Shown here: positions 1-8,357 of the stretch, piece by piece
Position numbering within the stretch: the stretch's first letter is position 1
How the letters are laid out: the number at the start of each line of letters is the position of its first letter
From: Lentzea terrae
GTDB lineage: Bacteria; Actinomycetota; Actinomycetes; Mycobacteriales; Pseudonocardiaceae
Assembly (NCBI RefSeq): GCF_003265345.1
Contig: NZ_QFWW01000037.1
Span: forward strand, 241,579-305,578
Length of the DNA stretch: 64,000 bases
Direction: 5' to 3'
Translations under genes and position numbers: made by a program
The notes under the pieces: model-generated
The model's database searches: none
Seen by the model: only the letters and a program-made list of their open reading frames with translations
Told to the model about the DNA's origin: nothing

Positions 1-1071
1 GTCGGCCTCGACGTCGACCCGAACGCCAAGGTCAAGGACCTCGGCATCGCCCAGCAGCAGATGATCGAGATCGCTCGCGCGCTCGACAAGAACGCCGGCG
101 TGCTGATCCTCGACGAGCCGACCGCGGTGCTCACCGACACCGAGACCGACCGGCTGCTGCAGATCATGGCTCAGCTGCGCAAGAACGGTGTCGGGCTCGT
201 CTTCATCACCCACCACCTGGACGAGATCCAGCGCATCGCCGACCGCATCACCGTCCTGCGCGACGGGCGGTCAGTCGGCGTCCTCGGACCGCGCGCCACC
301 ACCCAGCACATGATCGAGCTGATGGTCGGCCGTTCGATCGAAGAGCAGTACCCGCGCGCAAGGCAGCGGCCGGGTGAACCGCTCCTGCGCCTCTCGAACT
401 TCACCAGACGAGGCGTCTTCCGCGACATCAACATCGAGGTCCACGCGGGTGAGGTCGTCGGCATCGCGGGACTTGTCGGCGCCGGACGCACCGAGGTCGC
501 ACGGGCCGCGTTCGGTGTGGACGACTACGACTACGGCACCGTCGAGGTCGACGGGAAGCCGTTGCGCCGCAACGACGTCCAGGCCGCGATCAAGGCGGGC
601 CTCGGCCTGGTCCCGGAAGACCGCAAGGGCCAGGGCCTCGTGCTGACCGCCACCGTCGGCCAGAACCTCGAACTGGTGACGCTCGCGAACCGCGACCAGA
701 AGCGCCTGCACGACATCGCGGGCAAGCTCCGGATCAAGGGCCGCGTCGAGCAGCCGGTGAAGGAGCTGTCGGGCGGCAACCAGCAGAAGGTCGTCATCGG
801 CAAGTGGCTGCTGGCCGACCCGAAGGTGCTGATCCTCGACGAGCCCACGCGCGGCGTCGACGTCGGCGCCAAGGTCGAGATCTACGAGCTCATCAACCGC
901 ATGACCGCGCAGGGCCGGGCAGTGCTGCTCGTGTCCAGCGATCTGCCCGAGGTGATCGGGATGAGCGACCGCGTCGTCGTGATGGCGCACGGCCGCGTGG
1001 CCGGTGAGCTGCCCAAGGGCGCGACCCAAGACCAGGTGATGGCACTCGCCGTGCAGGAGATTTCGGCATGA
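1..1071 (+). CDS. rbsA: Ribose-type ABC importer ATPase RbsA, 5' end outside window
   Basis: ATP-hydrolysing subunit of a monosaccharide (ribose-type) importer, working on the cytoplasmic face with RbsC and RbsB. The reading frame is open from base 1, so only the C-terminal ~356 residues are here. Visible parts are the end of the first nucleotide-binding domain (Walker B LILDEPTAVLTD, switch His in ITHHLDE) and a complete second domain with the degenerate P-loop GLVGAGRTE, signature LSGGNQQK and Walker B LILDEPTRGVDVG. This tandem-domain pattern is typical of RbsA/XylG/MglA proteins. The stop overlaps the next start (ATGA). The sugar is inferred from the downstream ribokinase. Confidence 0.93.
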   Translation, partial: VGLDVDPNAKVKDLGIAQQQMIEIARALDKNAGVLILDEPTAVLTDTETDRLLQIMAQLRKNGVGLVFITHHLDEIQRIADRITVLRDGRSVGVLGPRATTQHMIELMVGRSIEEQYPRARQRPGEPLLRLSNFTRRGVFRDINIEVHAGEVVGIAGLVGAGRTEVARAAFGVDDYDYGTVEVDGKPLRRNDVQAAIKAGLGLVPEDRKGQGLVLTATVGQNLELVTLANRDQKRLHDIAGKLRIKGRVEQPVKELSGGNQQKVVIGKWLLADPKVLILDEPTRGVDVGAKVEIYELINRMTAQGRAVLLVSSDLPEVIGMSDRVVVMAHGRVAGELPKGATQDQVMALAVQEISA

Positions 1072-1973
1072 GCACGATCAGCATCCGCAGGTACGCGAGC
1101 GAGAACGGCGCGCTGGCAGGCCTTCTGCTGCTCGCGGTGGTCATCGCGGTCATGCAGCCGGCGTTCCTCAACGCGCAGAACCTGCTCAACGTCGGCGTGC
1201 AGGCCGCGGTCATCGCGATCATGGCGTTCGGCATGACGTTCGTCGTCGTCGCGGGCGGCATCGACCTGTCCGTGGGCAGCATCGCCGCGTTGGCCGCCAT
1301 GGTCGGCGCACTCACCGCCGGTCCACTAGGCCTCGTCGTCGGTGCGTTGTGCGGACTCGTGAACGGCGCGTTGGTCAGCTACGGCAAGCTGCCGCCGTTC
1401 ATCGCGACGCTGGCCATGCTGAGCGTCGCACGCGGTCTCACGCTGGTGTTCTCCGAAGGTCAGCCGCACGAGACTGACGCCGTGGTGACGTTCCTCGGCT
1501 CGAACCTCACGCCGAGCTTGCCGTTGCCACTGCTGCTGATGCTGGCGTTCTTCGGCATCACCGGCCTGATCCTCACCCGCACCAACCTCGGCCGCCGCAT
1601 GTACGCGATCGGCGGCAACGAGGAAGCAGCCAAGCTCAGCGGCATCGACGTCCGGAAGCAGAAGCTCTGGATCTACGCGCTGAGCGGCCTGTTCGCCGCC
1701 GCCGCGGGCCTCGTGCTCGCGGGACGGCTGGGGTCCGCCGGTCCGCAGGCAGCGGTCGGCTACGAGCTCGACGCAATCGCCGCGGTCGTCATCGGCGGTG
1801 CGTCGTTGTCCGGTGGCGTTGGCCGCGCCACCGGGACGTTGGTCGGCGCACTTGTGCTCGCCGTCCTGCGCAACGGCCTCAACCTGCTGCAAGTGCCGCC
1901 GTTCTGGCAGCAGGTCGTCATCGGCGCGGTGATCGCTCTTGCCGCGTTGCTCGACTCACTTCGCCGTCGCTGA
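1068..1973 (+). CDS. rbsC: Ribose-type ABC importer permease RbsC
   Basis: Membrane channel of the sugar importer, 301 residues, about 8-10 hydrophobic segments. It contains the family signature GMTFVVVAGGIDLSVGS near residue 60 and the motif VIGGASLSGGVG near residue 240, both typical of the RbsC/AraH/XylH family (BPD_transp_2). Translation is coupled to rbsA by an ATGA overlap. It is slightly shorter than the usual ~320 residues because the N-terminus is short. Confidence 0.93.
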   Translation: MSTISIRRYASENGALAGLLLLAVVIAVMQPAFLNAQNLLNVGVQAAVIAIMAFGMTFVVVAGGIDLSVGSIAALAAMVGALTAGPLGLVVGALCGLVNGALVSYGKLPPFIATLAMLSVARGLTLVFSEGQPHETDAVVTFLGSNLTPSLPLPLLLMLAFFGITGLILTRTNLGRRMYAIGGNEEAAKLSGIDVRKQKLWIYALSGLFAAAAGLVLAGRLGSAGPQAAVGYELDAIAAVVIGGASLSGGVGRATGTLVGALVLAVLRNGLNLLQVPPFWQQVVIGAVIALAALLDSLRRR

Positions 1974-2001
1974 TATCCCGCAACAGGTAAGGAAGACACC
2001 A

Positions 2002-2919
2002 ATGAAGGTGACCCGACGGATCGCGCTGACGCTCGGTGCCGCTGCGCTGCTGGCGACCGGGTGCAGCGGAACAGGGGCGTCCGGAGGCCAAATCACCATC
2101 GGGCTGGCTGTGTCCACTTTGAACAACCCGTTCTTCGTGGAACTGCAGCAGGGCGCGCAGGAGATGGCGAACCAGCTCGGCGCCAAGCTGACCGTGGTCG
2201 ACGCGCAGAACGACGCGACGAACCAGGTCAACCAGGTGCAGACGCTGGTGACCCAGGGCGTCAAGGCCATCATCCTGAACCCGGTCGACTCCAAGCAGGC
2301 CGCGCCGGCCGCCAAGGCAGCGGAGATGGCGAACATCCCGCTGATCTCGGTCGACCGCGCGGTCGAGGGCGGCAAGGTCGCCGCCGAGGTCGCCTCGAAC
2401 AACGTGTCGGGCGGCAGCCTCGCGGCCATCGAGCTCGGCCGCGCCACGTCCGGCGAGGTCGCGCACCTCAAGGGCATCTCCGGCGCGTCGGCCTCCCGTG
2501 ACCGCGGCCAGGGCTTCGAGCAGGGCCTGAACAGCGGCAACATCAAGGTCGTCGCCACCGCCGTCGCGGACTTCGACCGCGCCAAGGCCCTCAACGAGAC
2601 CACGAACCTGTTGCAGGGTCACCCCAGCCTCAAGGGCATCTTCGCCGAGAACGACGAGATGGCGCTCGGCGCGATCAAGGCGCTCGGCGCCCGTGCCGGC
2701 AAGGACGTCATGGTCGTCGGCTTCGACGGCACGCCGGACGGCCTTAAGGCCATCCAGGACGGCACGCTCGCCGCCACCATCGCGCAGCAGCCGAAGCTGC
2801 TCGGCTCCAAGGCCGTCGAGCAGGCGGTCAAGGCTGCCAAGGGCGAAGCCGTCCAGCAGGTCGTGGACGTCGAGGTGAAGGTCATCACGAAGCAGAACGT
2901 GGCAGAGTTCACCAAGTGA
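2002..2919 (+). CDS. rbsB: Ribose-type periplasmic-binding lipoprotein RbsB
   Basis: Solute-binding lipoprotein that delivers sugar to RbsAC, 305 residues. The start at 2002 is preceded by GGTAAGGAAG, and the N-terminus MKVTRRIALTLG leads into a lipobox LLATGC with Cys near residue 21, so the mature protein is lipid-anchored. The rest is a type I periplasmic-binding fold (Peripla_BP_4): VSTLNNPFFVELQQG, ILNPVDS, SVDRAV and GFDGTPDGLKAI are the conserved pocket and hinge segments. The frame stays open upstream to 1939, but that extension runs over the end of rbsC and would bury the signal peptide. Confidence 0.94.
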   Translation: MKVTRRIALTLGAAALLATGCSGTGASGGQITIGLAVSTLNNPFFVELQQGAQEMANQLGAKLTVVDAQNDATNQVNQVQTLVTQGVKAIILNPVDSKQAAPAAKAAEMANIPLISVDRAVEGGKVAAEVASNNVSGGSLAAIELGRATSGEVAHLKGISGASASRDRGQGFEQGLNSGNIKVVATAVADFDRAKALNETTNLLQGHPSLKGIFAENDEMALGAIKALGARAGKDVMVVGFDGTPDGLKAIQDGTLAATIAQQPKLLGSKAVEQAVKAAKGEAVQQVVDVEVKVITKQNVAEFTK

Positions 2920-3797
2920 CGAAACCTCTGCTTGTCCTCGGGTCCGCCAACGCCGACCTCGTGGTCGAGGTCGGCAGGCGGCCCGCCGGCGGTGAGACCG
3001 TGCTCGGCGGTGACACCGTCGTGCTGCCCGGCGGCAAGGGCGCGAACACCGCCGTTGCCGCCGCACGCGTCGGTGCTTCCGTTTCGCTCATCGGTGCCGT
3101 TGGTGGCGACGGGTACGGCTCGCTGCTTCGCGAGTCGCTGGAATCTTCCGGCGTGGACACCGCGCTCGTGAAGACTTCTAAACGCCCGACCGGAATCGCG
3201 TACATCACCGTGACTCCGGACGGCGAGAACTCCATCGTGGTGTCGCCCGGCGCCAACGCGGACGTCTCGAAGTCCGATGTGGACGCTCTGTCGTTCGCCG
3301 GTGCGAGCGTGCTGACGTGCTCGCTGGAAGTGCCGTTGGAGACGGTGATCCACGCGATCGACGCCGCTTCCCGTGCAGGTGTCCGGCCGGTGTTGAACCT
3401 GTCGCCGGTGGCCGAGCTGCCCGCGGAGACGCTGCGGCAGCTGAACGTCCTGATCGTGAACGAGCACGAGGCCGCGCAACTCGTCGGCTCCGACTGGCGT
3501 GATCTGCTGAAGCTCGGCCCGATGTCGGCGATCGTCACGCTCGGCTCGCGCGGCGCGGCCGTGGTGGCGCAGGCCGGCGTGGTCGAGGTGCCGTCGATCG
3601 AGGTCGACGAGGTCGTCGACACGACCGGCGCCGGTGACGCGTTCGCCGGTGCGCTGTCCGCGCGGCTGGCCGAGGGCGACAACATCGTCCAGGCCGCGAA
3701 GTACGCCGTGCAGGTCGCCGCGCTGTCCGTCACGAAGGCGGGAGCACAGCCCTCCTACCCGACCGCGGCCGAGGTCAGCGCGCTAGCGGCGGGATGA
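2916..3797 (+). CDS. rbsK: Ribokinase RbsK
   Basis: PfkB-family sugar kinase, 293 residues, phosphorylating ribose to ribose-5-phosphate. It shows the N-terminal GSANADLVVEV and GGKGANTAVAAARVG signatures and the C-terminal catalytic motif DTTGAGDAFAGAL with the base Asp. The GTG start overlaps the rbsB stop (GTGA). As the last gene of the operon, its end overlaps by 23 bases with the convergent lipoprotein gene. No rbsD or LacI-type regulator is in the window. Confidence 0.93.
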   Translation: MTKPLLVLGSANADLVVEVGRRPAGGETVLGGDTVVLPGGKGANTAVAAARVGASVSLIGAVGGDGYGSLLRESLESSGVDTALVKTSKRPTGIAYITVTPDGENSIVVSPGANADVSKSDVDALSFAGASVLTCSLEVPLETVIHAIDAASRAGVRPVLNLSPVAELPAETLRQLNVLIVNEHEAAQLVGSDWRDLLKLGPMSAIVTLGSRGAAVVAQAGVVEVPSIEVDEVVDTTGAGDAFAGALSARLAEGDNIVQAAKYAVQVAALSVTKAGAQPSYPTAAEVSALAAG

Positions 3798-4419
3798 CCT
3801 GCACCGGCTCACCCGGCCCGGTGAAGTCGAAGACGGCGAGCTCCTCCTGATTGCCCAGCTTGGCTTCCAACCTGCGGAGCTTGCCGTCGGGGTCGAGCCA
3901 GTAGCGCAGCCGGGCGTCCGCCGCGTCCTTCTGCTTCGGCCCCTCGAAGACGTCGACGGCCGTGTCGCCGATCCGGTCCGCACGCAGCCAGCGCGCCGAA
4001 CTCTGCAGCAGCAGCTGGGCGTTCTCCGGCCGGTCCGCGCCGAGGTTCACCAGCAGCCGCAGCGCACCGTCGAGTTCGGAGCCGCGCTCCTGCAGGTCGC
4101 GGACCTGCCAGTCGGCCGACGGCGACGTCGCGAACGCCATCCGGCCGAGGTTCCACTGCAGGAGGCCCTTGGAGAACTCGTCGTCCCGGCCGTCCGTGCG
4201 CATGCCCGCGTGGCCGAGGTGGTTCACGAAGTCGACGCGGCCGTCCAGCACGAGCTTGCCGCCGGGTGACGGCACGGACGCGGTGAACGCGGAGACCCCG
4301 GTGGTGTAGTTGGAGAACCTGACCAGCGCCAGGCGTTCTGCCTCGGGGATCGAGAGCGGGCGTGGATCGTTCGAACCGCAGGCCGTCAGCACCAGCAGCA
4401 AAGCCAGCGCCCTCTTCAC
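3775..4419 (-). CDS. Lipoprotein, LppX/LprG-like, function unknown
   Basis: A 214-residue exported lipoprotein of unknown function. The short signal peptide MKRALALLLVLTAC ends in a lipobox (VLTAC), so it should be anchored outside the membrane. The following FSNYTTGVSAFTASV and KLVLDGRVDFVNHLGHAGM resemble the strand-rich start of LppX/LprAFG-like domains, but this is a weak pattern match. Its GTG start at 4419 overlaps the TGA stop of the upstream beta-helix lipoprotein gene, so the two are translationally coupled. The frame is open further upstream, but that part is a shadow of the neighbour. Confidence 0.75.
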   Translation of the reverse strand: MKRALALLLVLTACGSNDPRPLSIPEAERLALVRFSNYTTGVSAFTASVPSPGGKLVLDGRVDFVNHLGHAGMRTDGRDDEFSKGLLQWNLGRMAFATSPSADWQVRDLQERGSELDGALRLLVNLGADRPENAQLLLQSSARWLRADRIGDTAVDVFEGPKQKDAADARLRYWLDPDGKLRRLEAKLGNQEELAVFDFTGPGEPVQVIPPLAR

Positions 4420-5630
4420 GACTGCACCGCCGCGCGGTCCTCGAACAGGTCCTCGGTCGGCACCGCGTACTTCTCGACGTTCGGCGCCTTGTCCGGCAAC
4501 GGACCGTCGGGCATGTCCGGCTGCGTGGGCGGTGCCGCGACCTGGTTGAACGGGATTCCGCGTGGTGCCGCGGGTTTCGGCATCGGGGCGCCGACACCCT
4601 CGTAGCAGCGCTCGCGGTCGAAGCAGTTGTTCCTGCCGGGCGCGCGTTTCGTGGCCACGTACAGGACGTCCTGGCCGTTGCGGGTGAGCACGTTGCCGTC
4701 GAAGCGGTTGTCGATCGGTGGCAGGTCCTCGCTGGACCCGAGCGCGATGCCGGTGCCGGGGTTGCCGGTGATCAGGTTGCGGGACACCAGGTTCCGCGTG
4801 CCACCCGCGATGCCCATGCCGAGCCCGAACGCGCCGTCGGCCTGCGCGGGCGAGAGTGCCTCCGCGTTGTCGGAGACGAGGTTGCCGACGAACGTGGCGT
4901 CCTCCTGCGGGACGAACGCCTCCTGGTAGTCGGAGTTCGAGGTCATGCCGACGCGGTTGCTGCTGAACCTGTTGCCCAGCACGTACATCCGGCCGGACGC
5001 GTTCGTGCCCTCGTAGCCGACGGCGTTGTGCTCGGCGACGTTGCCGCGCACGACGATGTCGCACGGCTTGCACTGGCCGACGTAGAAACCGGAGTCCGCG
5101 CTGCCGCTCGCGTAGCTCTGCTCGATCACGCCGTGCTGGGCGTCGAACGCGTAGATGCCGTACAGCGCGTTGTTGCTGGCCGTCACGTACGAGACGCGGA
5201 AGCCCTGCAGCGGCGGGAACTTCTGGGTGTCGAGCTTGGTGTAGCCGTTGCTGCCGCGGCCCATCCCGCCGTTTTCACTCAATCCGGTGACCAGCACGCC
5301 GTTCAGCGTGTGGTTGCGGACGGTCAGGTTCTGCACCGTCACGTCCGGGGCGGTCACCACGATCCCGTTGGCGCGCTTGACCTCGCCGTCGATGATCACG
5401 CTGCCGCGCTGGGTGCCCCTGATCGTCAGGCCCTTGGTCCTGACCTGCACGGACTCCTTGTAGACGCCGGGGGCGACGACGATGGTCGCGCCTTCCTGCG
5501 CCGCGTCCACCGCCGCCTGGATGGTGTTCAGCTGGGCCGGGACGTTGATCTCGGGACCGAGGTTCGGTTGCGCCGCCGACGAGCATCCGGCGACCAGGAG
5601 CAGTGCTGTGACTGTGTACGGAGCGCGCAC
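4416..5630 (-). CDS. Right-handed beta-helix lipoprotein
   Basis: A 404-residue lipoprotein. MRAPYTVTALLLVAGC gives a signal peptide with lipobox LVAGC (Cys 16). The body begins with INVPAQLNTIQAAVDAAQEG, the common opening of pectate-lyase-like/NosD beta-helix proteins, followed by short parallel strand repeats (VTVQNLTVRNHTLNGVLVTG, GNVAEHNAVGYEG, GNRFSSNRVGMTSN). Cys pairs occur near CKPCD and CFDRERCYEG. Such folds bind or cleave polysaccharides, but no catalytic residues could be assigned, so the substrate is unknown. It is transcribed with the small lipoprotein downstream (4-base overlap) and divergently from the peroxidase gene. Confidence 0.82.
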   Translation of the reverse strand: MRAPYTVTALLLVAGCSSAAQPNLGPEINVPAQLNTIQAAVDAAQEGATIVVAPGVYKESVQVRTKGLTIRGTQRGSVIIDGEVKRANGIVVTAPDVTVQNLTVRNHTLNGVLVTGLSENGGMGRGSNGYTKLDTQKFPPLQGFRVSYVTASNNALYGIYAFDAQHGVIEQSYASGSADSGFYVGQCKPCDIVVRGNVAEHNAVGYEGTNASGRMYVLGNRFSSNRVGMTSNSDYQEAFVPQEDATFVGNLVSDNAEALSPAQADGAFGLGMGIAGGTRNLVSRNLITGNPGTGIALGSSEDLPPIDNRFDGNVLTRNGQDVLYVATKRAPGRNNCFDRERCYEGVGAPMPKPAAPRGIPFNQVAAPPTQPDMPDGPLPDKAPNVEKYAVPTEDLFEDRAAVQS

Positions 5631-5677
5631 AGCCGGTCACCGTAGTGCGCCGTTCGGCCTACTGTCACACTGCCCCT

Positions 5678-6532
5678 GTGGTCCACATCTCACGCCGTCG
5701 TCTGCTCTACGGCGCTGCTGCCATCGGGCTACTCGGCGGCTGTGGTTCCTCTGTTCGGCAGCCGGGTGTGGTGACGCCGCAGCAGCTGCACGCCGACGTC
5801 TCCGTGTGGGACGCGGATGCCGTGTCGTCTGCGCAGGTCAGCTCGACGGTGACGGTGACGTACGGGCACGGGGTCGACGGGCTGCCGGAGTTCCCCGGCG
5901 ACGCGGTCCGGCCGCAGCACCTGGGCGGACGGCTGTTCCTGCAGATCTGCGGGGACGATCCCGCTGCGGTGCGCGACGCGGCTGAGCGGCTGCGGCCCGA
6001 CGGCCGGTTGCGCTGGCGTGAGCAGGGGTTCTGCAACGCCGATCGCACGAACGGGTTGGGTTTCCAGGACGGCATCGTCGTGCCGAAGACCGCTGCGGAG
6101 TTCGAGCAGGAGGTCTGGCTGCCGGACGGGTCGACCATCGCGGTCGTGCGCCGGATCAAGCTCGACTTCGCCGGGTTCGCCGCGCTGCCGGTCAGCGCGC
6201 AGGAACGGGTGTTCGGGCGGCGGAAGCACGACGCCGTGCCGCTGTCCGGTGGCGACGAGGTCGATTTGTCGGCAAAGACACCGGACGGCGAGTACGTCAT
6301 CCCGGCCGACGCGCACGTCCGGCGGGCGCATCCGCTGCTGGCCGGTGCCGGTCTGATGCTGCGCCGCTCCTACAACTACGCAGAGGGCCTGCTCTTCATC
6401 TCGTACCAACGTGAGCTGAAGACCTTTGTGAACACGATGTATCGCATGATCGATGGCGACGCACTTTTGCGTTACGCCACGACGACCAGCTCCGCGGCTT
6501 TCCGCATTCCGCCGCTGGATTGGTCACACTGA
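5678..6532 (+). CDS. Short Tat-exported DyP-type heme peroxidase, lipoprotein form
   Basis: A 284-residue dye-decolourising (EfeB-like) peroxidase. A twin-arginine signal (SRRRLLYGAAA) leads to a lipobox LLGGC at Cys 22, so it should be folded inside, exported by Tat and lipid-anchored. Conserved family features are GxxDG at 128-132 (GFQDG, with the distal Asp), the proximal heme His 213 in DAHVRRAHP, and the distal Arg region LMLRRSYNY followed by GLLFISYQRE. It is about 100-130 residues shorter than typical EfeB. The GTG at 5678 is preferred over GTG 5645, which would put 11 extra residues before the Tat motif. No EfeU/EfeO iron genes are nearby. Confidence 0.85.
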   Translation: MVHISRRRLLYGAAAIGLLGGCGSSVRQPGVVTPQQLHADVSVWDADAVSSAQVSSTVTVTYGHGVDGLPEFPGDAVRPQHLGGRLFLQICGDDPAAVRDAAERLRPDGRLRWREQGFCNADRTNGLGFQDGIVVPKTAAEFEQEVWLPDGSTIAVVRRIKLDFAGFAALPVSAQERVFGRRKHDAVPLSGGDEVDLSAKTPDGEYVIPADAHVRRAHPLLAGAGLMLRRSYNYAEGLLFISYQRELKTFVNTMYRMIDGDALLRYATTTSSAAFRIPPLDWSH

Positions 6533-6558
6533 ACTGTCGTCGGTTCCCGGTTGAAGGG

Positions 6559-6574
6559 TATGGTCTAGACCATG
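6559..6574. promoter_or_regulatory. DasR-type (dre) operator overlapping the ptsI start
   Basis: The bases TATGGTCTAGACCATG contain the perfect palindrome TGGTCTAGACCA, which is the core of the dre operator bound by DasR, the GlcNAc-responsive GntR regulator of actinomycetes (consensus near ACTGGTCTAGACCACT). The site covers the ATG of ptsI (6572). DasR control of PTS genes is established in Streptomyces. Binding here is inferred. Confidence 0.8.
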
Positions 6575-8203
6575 TCGAGCGCGCGGCTGAGCGGTGTCGG
6601 TGTCAGCAGCGGCCGGGCTTCCGGCCCCGTGGTCAGGGTCGCTGAGGCCCTGCCCGAACCTCCCTTGGGCCCGCGACCTGCGGATACAAAGGAAGAGGCC
6701 TCCCGCATCCGCCCGGCCACCGAGGTCGTCGCGCAGCGCCTGATGGAGCGCGCGAAGAGCGTCGAGGGCGAGGCGCGCGCGGTGCTGGAGACGACGGCGG
6801 CGATGGCCGGCGACCCGTCCCTGATCAAGTCGGCCGAGAAGCTCGTCGTCGACGAGTCCCTGCCCGCCGCCCGAGCGGTGCACCAGGCCGCCGCGAAGTT
6901 CATCTCCGCACTGCAGGCCGCCGGTGGCTACATGGCCGAACGCGCCCGCGACGTCCAGGACGTCCGCGACCGCGTGGTCGCCGAGTTGCTCGGCCTGCCT
7001 GCCCCTGGCGTGCCCGACCTGGCTTCGCCGTCCGTGCTGGTGGCGCGTGATCTGGCGCCCGCCGACACCGCGGGTCTCGACCCGTCGAAGGTCCTCGCCC
7101 TGGTCACCGAGGAGGGCGGCCCCACCTCCCACACCGCGATCCTGGCCCGTTCGCTGGGCATCCCGGCCGTCGTCGCGTGCCGTGGCGTGCTGGCGCTGGA
7201 CGTACCTGCTCTCGAGGTCGACGGCGACACCGGCCACGTGCGCGAGTCCGACGGCAAGGTCCGCGCGGCCGGCACGGGCAAGAAGGCCACGTGGAACGGC
7301 GTCGGTGTGCTGAAGGACGGCCACCGCGTCAAGGTCCTCGGCAACGTCGGCTCCCCCGCGGACGCTGCGGCCGCTGCTGCTGCCGGCGCCGAGGGCGTGG
7401 GCTTGTTCCGCACGGAGTTCTGCTTCCTGGACGCGGCGGAGGAGCCGAGTGTTGCTGAGCAGACTGCTGCATATGAGGCTGTGCTGGCGCCGTTCCAGGG
7501 GAAGCCGGTTGTGGTGCGCACCCTCGACGCGGGCGCGGACAAGCCGCTGGCGTTTCTGAACCCGGACCCCGAGCCCAACCCGGCCCTGGGCGTCCGCGGC
7601 CTGCGCGTCGCCTTCGACCGCCCCGAGGTGCTCGATCGGCAGCTTCAGGCCATCGCCGCCGCCGCTGCCTCGTCCGGCGCCGACGTCTCGGTCATGGCCC
7701 CGATGGTCGCCACCGCCGCCGAGGCCTCGTGGTTCGTCGCGCGTGCCCGGCAAGCCGGCATCTCCCGGGCCGGTGTGATGGTCGAGGTCCCGTCCGCAGC
7801 GCTGTCCGCCCGCGAGATCCTGCAGGTCGTCGACTTCATCTCGATCGGCACCAACGACCTGGCGCAGTACGTCTTCGCCGCCGACCGCCAGCTCGGTGGC
7901 GTGGCCGCGTTGAACGACCCGTGGCAGCCGGCGTTGTTGCGCCTGATCGCCCAGGTCGGCGATGCGGCGACGGCGGCAGGCAAGCCGATCGGCGTCTGCG
8001 GCGAGGCGGCGGCCGACCCGTTGCTCGCGTGCGTGCTCATCGGCATGGGCGTGACGTCGCTGTCGATGAACCACACGGCTCTCGCCGATGTCGGCGCGAA
8101 GCTCGCCACGTCCAGCATGGACATCTGCCAGCTCGCGGCCCGTGGCGCGTTGGCGGCGGGCGACCCGGCGACGGCGAAGCTAGCGGCTCGCGCCCCGCAC
8201 TAG
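6572..8203 (+). CDS. ptsI: PTS enzyme I (PEP-protein phosphotransferase)
   Basis: General phosphotransferase that takes phosphate from phosphoenolpyruvate and passes it to HPr, 543 residues, cytoplasmic. N-terminal domain (about 1-140), then the swivelling phosphohistidine domain with GGPTSHTAILARSLGIPAVV (active His 187), then the PEP-binding barrel with EGVGLFRTEFCFL, DAGADKPL, MVEVPSA, SIGTNDLAQY and the C-terminal IGVCGEAAADP (active Cys). The ATG at 6572 lies inside the dre palindrome. No ptsH or EII gene is adjacent, so partners are encoded elsewhere. The 3' end overlaps the convergent DUF397 gene by 24 bases. Confidence 0.96.
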   Translation: MSSARLSGVGVSSGRASGPVVRVAEALPEPPLGPRPADTKEEASRIRPATEVVAQRLMERAKSVEGEARAVLETTAAMAGDPSLIKSAEKLVVDESLPAARAVHQAAAKFISALQAAGGYMAERARDVQDVRDRVVAELLGLPAPGVPDLASPSVLVARDLAPADTAGLDPSKVLALVTEEGGPTSHTAILARSLGIPAVVACRGVLALDVPALEVDGDTGHVRESDGKVRAAGTGKKATWNGVGVLKDGHRVKVLGNVGSPADAAAAAAAGAEGVGLFRTEFCFLDAAEEPSVAEQTAAYEAVLAPFQGKPVVVRTLDAGADKPLAFLNPDPEPNPALGVRGLRVAFDRPEVLDRQLQAIAAAAASSGADVSVMAPMVATAAEASWFVARARQAGISRAGVMVEVPSAALSAREILQVVDFISIGTNDLAQYVFAADRQLGGVAALNDPWQPALLRLIAQVGDAATAAGKPIGVCGEAAADPLLACVLIGMGVTSLSMNHTALADVGAKLATSSMDICQLAARGALAAGDPATAKLAARAPH

Positions 8204-8344
8204 TCCCAAGAATGCCGACCACGCGTCTGCCGACACCGGCAGGTGCGTGGTCGGTGCCTTGCTGTCCCGGACGCCGATGCCACGGCCAACCTCGACGCAG
8301 TCGTTCGAGTTGATGCTGTAGCTGCTCTTGCGCCAGACGGACAT
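8180..8344 (-). CDS. DUF397 small protein
   Basis: A 54-residue protein beginning MSVWRKSSYSINSNDCVEVG and ending SADAWSAFLGLVRGASR. WRKSSYS, the C-V-E-V core and the WxAFL end are the hallmarks of DUF397, a small partner encoded beside XRE/DUF5753 regulators across Streptomyces and relatives. The ATG at 8344 is preferred because the GAGGAG ribosome site lies 9 bases upstream; the in-frame ATG at 8353 touches the ribosome site. It lies 13 bases after the regulator stop, so the two form an operon. Its 3' end overlaps ptsI by 24 bases. Confidence 0.9.
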   Translation of the reverse strand: MSVWRKSSYSINSNDCVEVGRGIGVRDSKAPTTHLPVSADAWSAFLGLVRGASR

Positions 8345-8357
8345 GCGGAACATCTCC

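Noticed and set aside
1939..2001. Earlier start for rbsB
   Set aside because: Would add 21 residues before the lipoprotein signal peptide and overlaps rbsC; ATG 2002 has the ribosome site.
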